Below, in pieces: positions 1 to 5,009 of a DNA stretch of 5,009 nucleotides. The first letter of the stretch is position 1. The number at the start of each line of letters is the position of its first letter. The DNA is from Trichodesmium sp. jk18x7bins.61 (lineage in GTDB: Bacteria; Cyanobacteriota; Cyanobacteriia; Cyanobacteriales; Microcoleaceae). The translations under genes were made by a program, and so were the position numbers. The stretch is from NCBI GenBank assembly GCA_022822685.1, contig JAJEAQ010000656.1, positions 1 through 5,009 of the forward strand. Reading direction: 5' to 3'. Below the pieces are notes generated by a model. The model had not been told where the DNA came from, ran no database searches, and saw only the letters and a list, made by a program, of their open reading frames with translations.

Positions 1-87
1 CTTTTCTTTGAGATAGATTAGTATTTGGTTTAGAAAAACTTATAACTTATTATTTATATATATTATTTTAAAATATATAAATGAGGT

Positions 88-112
88 GTATCACCCCTCA
101 GGGGTGTTATAC
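88..112. repeat. Near-perfect inverted repeat CACCCCT-c-AGGGGTG
   Basis: CACCCCT (92-98) and AGGGGTG (100-106) are exact reverse complements around one base. The dyad extends outward as GTAT (88-91) and ATAC (109-112) with two extra bases (TT, 107-108) on the right arm. Alternative partners flank it: GAGGTG at 84-89 can also pair with the first arm, and CACCCT at 129-134 with the second. It may be an operator or part of a folded RNA that ends at the terminator at 183. Confidence 0.55.
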
Positions 113-144
113 TACGTTTAGTAGATGCACCCTGATAGTTATTT

Positions 145-183
145 GTCCCTTAGTCAGTTTTGGCGAAGGGGCTTTCTTTTTTT
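145..183 (+). terminator. Intrinsic terminator, plus strand
   Basis: GTCCCTT (145-151) pairs with AAGGGGC (166-172), including one T-G wobble. After an A/G mismatch, GTCA (153-156) pairs with TGGC (161-164) with one wobble around a four-base loop. The run TTTCTTTTTTT (173-183) follows directly. This is a classic hairpin plus U-tract for transcripts moving left to right. No plus-strand coding frame stays open across 1-145, so it would end a non-coding or 3'-untranslated transcript entering from, or starting in, the left edge. Confidence 0.6.
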
Positions 184-209
184 ATCTACGATTCTGCACT
201 TCAAAATCT

Positions 210-227
210 CATATATTCAAATATATG
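210..227. repeat. Inverted repeat CATATATT-CA-AATATATG
   Basis: Two exact 8-base arms are separated by 2 bases. The sequence is AT-only except at its ends, so it would form a weak hairpin. It shares its last base with the next inverted repeat (227-252). No function can be assigned. Confidence 0.5.
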
Positions 228-252
228 GAGTTAGGATTGAGAATTTAACTCC
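227..252. repeat. Inverted repeat GGAGTTA ... TAACTCC
   Basis: Seven-base exact arms (227-233 and 246-252) flank a 12-base loop. On the minus strand the second arm is followed by ATATATTTG, so this could act as a weak terminator for the PIWI operon, but there is no clean U-tract. It adjoins the AT-rich dyad at 210-227. Confidence 0.45.
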
Positions 253-435
253 CTGCAGTGGTGGCCAAAGAGACTTGAGCTAATTGGATGCAGTATTGAT
301 AAAGTTTTGCTTTCTCTACACTCCATTTTCCTTGACTTTATGAGCTGGCCAGAAGTCTACATCAAATTGTCACTCTTATTGACGCTTTGTATTAGTTTTA
401 TAAAGCAGGTAAAGATAGAATAGTTGATTTGCCAT

Positions 436-451
436 AGAGCGCGATCGCTCT
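436..451. repeat. Inverted repeat AGAGCG-CGAT-CGCTCT containing a HIP1 octamer
   Basis: Six-base GC-rich arms flank four bases; GCGATCGC sits at 441-448. No U-tract follows on either strand, so it is not a convincing terminator. It lies within the putative integrase relic. Confidence 0.5.
441..448. other. HIP1 octamer GCGATCGC
   Basis: Exact GCGATCGC palindrome in the intergenic region, part of the dyad at 436-451. HIP1 is a hallmark repeat of many cyanobacterial genomes. Confidence 0.85.
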
Positions 452-544
452 TGTTGAAGATTGGTTAAAAGTCAGAGGCTCGATGCCACTGATATCGTCT
501 CAACATTGGTATACTGATGAACCAAAAAGGAGATCAACGAGCCA

Positions 545-561
545 CATCATCATCATCATCA
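545..561. repeat. CAT trinucleotide tract (five units)
   Basis: Five consecutive CAT units plus CA lie just beyond the PIWI stop codon (567-569). Read on the minus strand in the PIWI frame they are five GAT (Asp) codons after the TAA, and the frame ends at TGA (534-536). The tract is a simple-sequence repeat that could vary in length by slippage. Confidence 0.75.
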
Positions 562-566
562 AATAG

Positions 567-3524
567 TTACAATTCAACCTCATCTTCATTGGTTTCCTCT
601 TCATCTGTATCATCAGAATCACCTCTAACAATATCTGAGTCAGACAGTCTAAAGTAATCTACTAGCTTTCTGGGAATATCTAGTATTAATGGGACTTTTA
701 AAGAATGTTCGTACTGAATCGAATCCGATCTTAATTCATGTACAACTCGCGCCCATCCTTCTCGCAGACGTGATTCATTTTTTGGTACTTTTTGGACAAT
801 AAGTTCTACGGGTTTTCCTAAGTGCGATCGCAGCGACCACTCATTAAGAATTTGTTCATAGTAAACGGTATTTCGGTTTTTAATCTTTTGAGCTTTGATC
901 AAATATCCTTTGTCAGTTTGATATTTACAACCGTTTGTATAATCCTTTCCCATAGTATAAGGCTCATATGAATTTTGATCTAAATTGTCTATTACCTTTT
1001 TCCAAGAAATGTTACCAGGATATTCATCTTTTATCTTCTTATCATCAACTACTTCTCTCCAGCTCTCATAATATTTTACTTCTTTAAAAGAATAGTCAAG
1101 CTTAGAAATATTAGCTCCTTGTTGCTCCATCCCACGGTCTCCTAAACTTATGTAAATGGAATCATTGACTTGATAAAGTTCCCCCTCTCCATAAGCTGGA
1201 TATGATTCTCTATCAAGAAAAGGATGCCTTTTGTCTTTCCAAATTTTATATGCAGTAGATACTTCTTTATCGTTAGCTTTGACAATAACTATTCTGAGGC
1301 GATCAAAAACAGATTTATCTCCTGTTGGAGAAAAAGGTAGTGCATCTAAATGGCATTTTTCAGTGGATAAGTTAGGAATTACTTGCCTGATGTTATCTTC
1401 TTGTACAACTAAAAGTATATCTTTGCTAGAATCACACAAAGTTTTCAGATTGTCCACAAAAAAGGTGCGGACTCTTTGTAAGGCTTTATCTCTATTAGTT
1501 TTCAACTCTACATATTCTAAATCGTCTGATGCGAGTACAATTTCTGCTTCCCTGACTGACAACCATTGTGTATGCTCTTCATTGTTCTGATTATTGGCAT
1601 TCATCAAAAGAATAGAAATTTTTCCAGTATTATTATTGATTGTTGTGATGACTGGCATCAGTTTTGCAATCTTATTAGATGCAGTTTTGCCTGTTATCCT
1701 AAGAACATAAAAACTGACAATTAATAATTCCTCAGGTGATGTAAGTTCGGATGTGTTTGTCAGTTTAACAGTTTCAAATTTTTTATGACAAGGTATGTCT
1801 AATTGTCTCATTAAATCGCAAATTGCTTTCTCAACACGACATTGCATGTTGTTATCTTTTTCATATGTTATTTTCTGTTCAGAGGTTTTTTTGTCGTATT
1901 TTATTTCGTCGTATGATGTCACAAGAAACTGACACACCATACCTAGTTCAGATAAGATTTTAGTATTGATTAGTTTGGGATCGTTTCTGCCGTTTTTGTA
2001 TTCTGGATAATCAGGATTTTGAATTGCTATTAAAGCACAGTCAAATGAGCAATTATTTTCAGTTTCTATTGCTTCGAACATTTTGGTAATTTGTGATTTC
2101 CTCGTTCTTATTGCCTCCTGGTCATTTCGCTGCCAGGGACGAATAAAGCTGTTTGCTAAATTGTCAGGTGCAAAAATAATATTAATAGTACTTTGAGCTT
2201 GATATTTTGATTTTAATTCCTCAAACTTCTTAGATACTTTTTCGCGCAATTTATTAAAATGTTGAGGAATTGACACTAAAATATTTATAGGTGTATTTTC
2301 ACGTGCAAATTTTGTTAATGGAGGTATTTGAGTTAAATGTTTTTTCTTCCTTGAAACTGTAACATTGCACTCACTCAATGAATCTGCTGGCGAGAACCCT
2401 TGTCTGGTTTTGAAAAAATCAAAAATCAATCTTTTATCATGGGAAAATAAACCAGCTCCGGGATTTTTCATAATAGTGGGTTTTTGCAAGGCTGTTGTTT
2501 TTAAGACCAAAACTGTCAATTTTCCAGTAGCCGGTTTTTCTGGAATGATTCCGTGCTTTGGAATGACTTGAATAATTTTCTCTGCTTCCGGAGTTAAGTC
2601 ATTTCCTTCCTCCAAGCGGTTCAAAACATCTAAAACTTTGTTTCTAAAGCTATATCTGTTACTTCTTTTAATCAAATTAATCACTTGTAGGCTTCTGCCG
2701 AAAGGAAGTGTTGGTTGCCAGTAATCTGCAGGTGCTTGAATATGCAAGGTAGCTGCACAATCGTATTTAGGCTCAAAAGGTTGAGCAATATAACGTCGTA
2801 TTACAGGATGAACATAAATCTTAGGCTCTGCATCAAAATAACGATAACCAACCCGAAAGTAAAAACATAAACTACTAAATCCTTGCACTTGACCATTTTT
2901 GAGGTGTGGCTTGGGAGGCCATTGTTGTATTTCTCCTGGATTGGCGGATTTAATAAACCGATACTCTTCCTTTCCTATCGGGATAGGTTCTTCTTGAGAA
3001 GACTTAATAATATTAACCGCGATCGCATCAGCTAAAGTTAGTTTCCAGGATAAGCTCATCTTCTCAAAGGGAAGATCAGTTAAACTAATTTCTTGGGATG
3101 GCTCTATTAAATCTAATGCTTCTTGAAGTACATCGTAATCTTTGTCTGAAAAATTTTCTCGCTTCCTAAATTCTACAGTTAGCCAAGATAATAAAACTAA
3201 TTTTATAGACTCGTAATTTATTGGCTGTCCATGAGACATTAACCAAAATTGCCTCAAAATTTCGTTTTCTTCCCTAGCTATATTTCTTCCTGTTGATAAC
3301 ACTCCACTAGATGCACGAATCGTATCATTTAATGACGCTACAGGGATTAAAGACTCTTCTTTTTTTTTCCTAATTTTTTGAGAAATTCGATGTAGATTAT
3401 GAAACAAAAACTCTGGGAATGATGTGTACCAGATAGGAAGTGTTTTATTAATATCAAAACCATAAATTAACTCTTGTAAGATTTTTTCGTCACTCATAAC
3501 AATAATTATTTGCGTCTTTAACAT
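567..3524 (-). CDS. pPIWI-RE family protein (divergent prokaryotic PIWI/Argonaute relative)
   Basis: This is a complete 985-residue gene. The N-terminal X-like region covers about 1-405 and includes IYVHPVIRRYIAQP (236-249). A MID-like alpha/beta domain covers about 410-600, with strands INILVS, INIIFAP and DCALIAI, then GRNDPK (512-517) and CQFLV (531-535), matching the family's DPK...G...QF signature, and RVEKAICDLMRQL (563-575). The RNase H-like PIWI domain covers about 620-955: MPVITTIN then TGK, W654 with VREA, ILLVVQEDNIR (703-713), YISLGDRG (791-798), PVELIV (E907) and HELRSDSIQYEH (R932). E907 and R932 are my candidates for the namesake R and E. The family is predicted to bind nucleic-acid guides or RNA-DNA hybrids with its helicase partner; that role is inferred from the family. 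Oddities are a 17-residue C-terminal stretch with 11 acidic residues and no obvious catalytic tetrad. The family call is from remembered motifs, not a profile search. Confidence 0.85.
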   Translation of the reverse strand: MLKTQIIIVMSDEKILQELIYGFDINKTLPIWYTSFPEFLFHNLHRISQKIRKKKEESLIPVASLNDTIRASSGVLSTGRNIAREENEILRQFWLMSHGQPINYESIKLVLLSWLTVEFRKRENFSDKDYDVLQEALDLIEPSQEISLTDLPFEKMSLSWKLTLADAIAVNIIKSSQEEPIPIGKEEYRFIKSANPGEIQQWPPKPHLKNGQVQGFSSLCFYFRVGYRYFDAEPKIYVHPVIRRYIAQPFEPKYDCAATLHIQAPADYWQPTLPFGRSLQVINLIKRSNRYSFRNKVLDVLNRLEEGNDLTPEAEKIIQVIPKHGIIPEKPATGKLTVLVLKTTALQKPTIMKNPGAGLFSHDKRLIFDFFKTRQGFSPADSLSECNVTVSRKKKHLTQIPPLTKFARENTPINILVSIPQHFNKLREKVSKKFEELKSKYQAQSTINIIFAPDNLANSFIRPWQRNDQEAIRTRKSQITKMFEAIETENNCSFDCALIAIQNPDYPEYKNGRNDPKLINTKILSELGMVCQFLVTSYDEIKYDKKTSEQKITYEKDNNMQCRVEKAICDLMRQLDIPCHKKFETVKLTNTSELTSPEELLIVSFYVLRITGKTASNKIAKLMPVITTINNNTGKISILLMNANNQNNEEHTQWLSVREAEIVLASDDLEYVELKTNRDKALQRVRTFFVDNLKTLCDSSKDILLVVQEDNIRQVIPNLSTEKCHLDALPFSPTGDKSVFDRLRIVIVKANDKEVSTAYKIWKDKRHPFLDRESYPAYGEGELYQVNDSIYISLGDRGMEQQGANISKLDYSFKEVKYYESWREVVDDKKIKDEYPGNISWKKVIDNLDQNSYEPYTMGKDYTNGCKYQTDKGYLIKAQKIKNRNTVYYEQILNEWSLRSHLGKPVELIVQKVPKNESRLREGWARVVHELRSDSIQYEHSLKVPLILDIPRKLVDYFRLSDSDIVRGDSDDTDEEETNEDEVEL
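824..831. other. HIP1 octamer GCGATCGC
   Basis: Exact copy within the 3' part of the PIWI gene, in the codons for RSHL near residues 899-902. Confidence 0.85.
3019..3026. other. HIP1 octamer GCGATCGC
   Basis: Exact copy within the N-terminal region of the PIWI gene, in the codons for DAIAV. Confidence 0.85.
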
Positions 3525-5009
3525 CTACAGAATCTCCTATCATAGCAATGAGAGATTTGTCAAATGGTTTGTACAAAGCACTCCCTACTGGATGATCTTT
3601 GTACTTCATAGCCTCGTCAGCGATCGCTACAAGCAAGCTACTGGCAGCACTATCATATATAGTAGATTCTGTTATGCCAGAAATCCTTCCTGCTGCTGTA
3701 TTTGGTGCGAATGCGCTATCAACAAAGTAAAGGTGGAAACAAACACCTCCACGCACTGCCCGCCCTACAACTTGAGTAATCATAACTCGCAGTGTAGAAG
3801 CAATATCTGAGCGAATATCAAGCTCTGGAGTTGCTGTCAGTCTTGAGTATTGCATGGGTAATCCCATAATATTGTGGCAGTAATCCTTGGCCTGAGTCCG
3901 ATATTTTTTCCCTAAACTAGCTAGACTAGGATGAGCCTGATTTTTTTCTCTAAATATATATCTAGGGCTATCCTCATTCAGAGCATCTAACGCCCAGGCA
4001 TTGATAAAGCCAATCAAAAGTAAAGGATCGCTCGGAACAGGAAATGGTCTGACTAAAAATACCACTACCCCAAAGGCTGCAACTCTTTCGGCATTCAGAA
4101 TATTATATCCTCGTTCAATTGCCTGGATAGGAGCAACCAAAATTTTCGCGTTCTCGATTTCAGCAAATCTTGAAACATCACTTCTTTGGATGTAATCAAC
4201 ATCATCAGTTAAATTATCACTGTCTCTTCCTAGAGCGACAATGTTTATATTTTTGTCATGGTATTCTCTTTTAAGTACAGCAGCAACTAAAGCACTATCT
4301 GTATATGAACCTACCAAAAGTAAAGCTCGTTTTCTATCTCCTTCAACTTTATCAATCCAATTATCTAATTTAGTTTTACTATTGGATCGAATTTTGCAAA
4401 TATCTACAGCTATTTGTTCTAATGCTTCTTGTTTCTCAGGATTTCCAGATACCCTAATTACTTCAGATGTAGGTTTTCTGGAAGGTTCAAAAGATGCTTT
4501 TGAACCCTTGATAATAGTATTAATACTATTATCATCAGGACGCAGAACAATATTTACAGGGATTTGGAGATGATATTTTGATGAAGTTCCTGCCCAAGAA
4601 GTTCCCGACATTAACAGGACATTACAACCAGGAATATTATTCCAAGTAAACAAATCATGGTAATTATACAGCAAATGTCTACCAATTCCATAAAACCTAA
4701 CAACATCAAGTTTTCCTGGTATTCTAGAATCAGAAATATTTTTAGTATATTTAAAAAATTGCCCAGAACTGATAATTGGAGATGACGGCAGTACTTTGAA
4801 AAATTCTTCTGCGGATTTAAAGAATGATATATCAGGGTCAATATCAAAAATATCTCTATAATAAGGGGCATAGACAAGTGTTAAATTAATACAGTCATAT
4901 AGTTGAGTAAAAAGAATTGCTAAATACAGTTTACTGCTTAAAACTGTCCTTTCTTCTTTGTCTATTTTTACCTCTTTCAGACCTTTTAAAGATTCTATCC
5001 AATCCACAA
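3490..5009 (-). CDS. DinG/XPD-like SF2 helicase of a pPIWI-RE island, C-terminal part (5' end outside window)
   Basis: At least 505 residues are visible; the frame runs off the right edge. A GTG at 5005-5007 is nominally possible as a start, but the Walker A and DEAH-type motifs of RecA-like domain 1 are absent, so the true start is almost certainly upstream. Numbering from that GTG, I see an SGTSWA motif (134-139, motif III-like), a strand with ALLLVGSYTDSA (229-240, motif IV region), ILVAPIQAIERGYNIL (289-304, motif V-like), VVVFLVRPFPVPSDP (314-328), and QVVGRAVRGG (412-421, motif VI with the arginine-finger pattern), followed by LYFVDSAFAP. The GTSWA, RGYNIL and GRAVRGG signatures are those of the DinG-type helicases paired with pPIWI-RE proteins. 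It presumably uses ATP to unwind duplex or RNA-DNA hybrid substrates in the cytoplasm for its partner; that role is inferred from the family. It overlaps the PIWI gene by 35 nt. Two strong dyads lie inside it (4482-4534). Confidence 0.85.
   Translation of the reverse strand, partial: VDWIESLKGLKEVKIDKEERTVLSSKLYLAILFTQLYDCINLTLVYAPYYRDIFDIDPDISFFKSAEEFFKVLPSSPIISSGQFFKYTKNISDSRIPGKLDVVRFYGIGRHLLYNYHDLFTWNNIPGCNVLLMSGTSWAGTSSKYHLQIPVNIVLRPDDNSINTIIKGSKASFEPSRKPTSEVIRVSGNPEKQEALEQIAVDICKIRSNSKTKLDNWIDKVEGDRKRALLLVGSYTDSALVAAVLKREYHDKNINIVALGRDSDNLTDDVDYIQRSDVSRFAEIENAKILVAPIQAIERGYNILNAERVAAFGVVVFLVRPFPVPSDPLLLIGFINAWALDALNEDSPRYIFREKNQAHPSLASLGKKYRTQAKDYCHNIMGLPMQYSRLTATPELDIRSDIASTLRVMITQVVGRAVRGGVCFHLYFVDSAFAPNTAAGRISGITESTIYDSAASSLLVAIADEAMKYKDHPVGSALYKPFDKSLIAMIGDSVDVKDANNYCYE
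3533..3538 (-). promoter_or_regulatory. Shine-Dalgarno site that fixes the PIWI gene start
   Basis: On the minus strand AGGAGA lies 8 nt upstream of the ATG at 3522-3524 and inside the last codons of the helicase gene. The alternative ATG at 3495-3497 (residue 10, MSDEK) would overlap the helicase stop by only 8 nt but has an AT-rich upstream with no purine-rich ribosome site. I therefore prefer 3524. Either start implies translational coupling between the two genes. Confidence 0.6.
3620..3627. other. HIP1 octamer GCGATCGC
   Basis: Exact copy within the 3' part of the helicase gene, in the codons for VAIAD. HIP1 copies in both genes suggest the island has resided in cyanobacteria long enough to acquire host-like sequence features. 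Confidence 0.85.
4482..4509. repeat. Inverted repeat GGTTCAAAAG-ATG-CTTTTGAACC inside the helicase gene
   Basis: Ten-base exact arms (4484-4493 and 4497-4506) flank three bases. Allowing one bulged C (4507), AA (4482-4483) and TT (4508-4509) extend the stem. In the helicase mRNA this would be a stable hairpin. It runs directly into the palindrome at 4509-4534. Confidence 0.75.
4509..4534. repeat. 26-bp perfect palindrome inside the helicase gene
   Basis: The half-site TGATAATAGTATT (4509-4521) is followed with no spacer by its exact reverse complement (4522-4534). It encodes a hydrophilic stretch around DDNSINTII (residues 158-166 of the visible part), just after the IVLRP strand. It is AT-rich, and together with the preceding dyad makes 53 bp of nearly continuous dyad symmetry. 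Confidence 0.8.

Larger units (their letters stand above)
402..543 (+). pseudogene. Probable decayed fragment of a tyrosine recombinase/integrase
   Basis: The plus-strand frame from 402 reads KAGKDRIVDLP, then an amber stop (435-437), then SAIALVEDWLKVRGS. This resembles the 'GKGNKER-VxLP...A...L-DWL-xRG' stretch in the catalytic domain of tyrosine recombinases. After an apparent +1 shift the frame ending near 543 reads IGILMNQKGDQ (505-537), which could be the following 'GxLF..INKxG' segment. The upstream catalytic Arg region and the downstream HxxR...Tyr region are not recognisable, and the stretch to the right is the end of the PIWI gene on the other strand. If real, it is a dead, truncated relic carrying at least one stop and one frameshift. 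The resemblance is by eye over about 40 residues, so chance similarity remains possible. Confidence 0.4.
1..566. other. Non-coding left flank of the island
   Basis: No intact gene is visible on either strand. The first 90 bases are very AT-rich and have early stops in all plus-strand frames. The rest holds the dyads, plus-strand terminator, putative integrase relic and CAT tract listed separately. In 253-400 I see nothing I can name. I see no strong intrinsic terminator for the minus-strand PIWI operon. Confidence 0.6.

Noticed and set aside
64..75. TATTTTAAAATA palindrome in the AT-rich left edge, considered as an origin or promoter element
   Set aside because: Short palindromes are expected in such AT-rich DNA. 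There are no iterons, DnaA-box cluster or convincing -35/-10 pair nearby.
517..657. Plus-strand ATG frame of 46 codons rich in Ser, starting MNQKGDQRATSSSSS
   Set aside because: The Ser run is only the other strand of the CAT tract and the acidic PIWI tail. The frame is mostly antisense to the PIWI gene. Its first few codons were used instead as possible integrase relic.
1231..2571. Two plus-strand open frames within the PIWI gene (1231-1590 and 2365-2571)
   Set aside because: They lie wholly opposite a well-supported gene, show no recognisable motif and look like shadow frames.
3911..3930. Imperfect 20-bp palindrome around CTAGCTAG in the helicase gene
   Set aside because: It has two mismatched pairs and lies in low-complexity CTAG-rich sequence; much weaker than the dyads at 4482-4534.
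3592..4573. Plus-strand open frames opposite the helicase gene (3592-3810, 4001-4195, 4241-4573)
   Set aside because: They are antisense to a coding frame with clear helicase motifs and have no family signature or ribosome site I can see.
4611..4877. Minus-strand 88-residue hydrophobic open frame inside the helicase gene
   Set aside because: It is an out-of-frame shadow on the same strand; its hydrophobicity follows from AT-rich codons read out of register.
1..5009. CRISPR array, tRNA or rRNA genes
   Set aside because: I see no regularly spaced direct repeats, no cloverleaf-like sequence and no rRNA signature.

Overview
The window looks cyanobacterial. It is AT-rich and carries four exact copies of the octamer GCGATCGC (HIP1), which is over-represented in many cyanobacterial genomes, especially filamentous ones. 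I cannot name the genus from this sequence.

Almost all coding sequence lies on the minus strand, in two overlapping genes that read right to left. The upstream gene (3490-5009) is cut by the right edge of the window. What remains is the C-terminal half of a DinG/XPD-like superfamily 2 helicase, with SGTSWA, a motif V-like segment and a QVVGRAVRGG motif VI. The downstream gene (567-3524) is complete at 985 residues. Its MID and PIWI/RNase H-like signatures match the pPIWI-RE family, a divergent prokaryotic branch of the Argonaute/PIWI superfamily. The pair matches the helicase-plus-PIWI core of the pPIWI-RE 'three-gene island', predicted by comparative genomics to be a conflict or restriction system acting on RNA-DNA hybrids or R-loops of invading DNA. 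The third expected gene, a restriction-endonuclease-fold nuclease, is not visible here. It may lie beyond the right edge. The genes are probably co-transcribed: the PIWI start, with its own AGGAGA ribosome site, lies inside the 3' end of the helicase gene.

The left 566 bases hold no intact gene. From left to right they contain an AT-rich start, a dyad-rich segment (84-134), a good plus-strand intrinsic terminator (145-183), two adjoining hairpins (210-252), a probable decayed tyrosine-recombinase fragment on the plus strand (about 402-543) and a CAT trinucleotide tract (545-561). The integrase relic stops where the PIWI gene ends, which suggests the island boundary is near 540-565.

The least expected signals are two back-to-back near-perfect dyads inside the helicase gene (4482-4534), one a 26-bp perfect palindrome; a very acidic PIWI C-terminus whose frame continues past the stop codon into five GAT (Asp) codons; and a PIWI domain that seems to lack obvious catalytic acidic residues.
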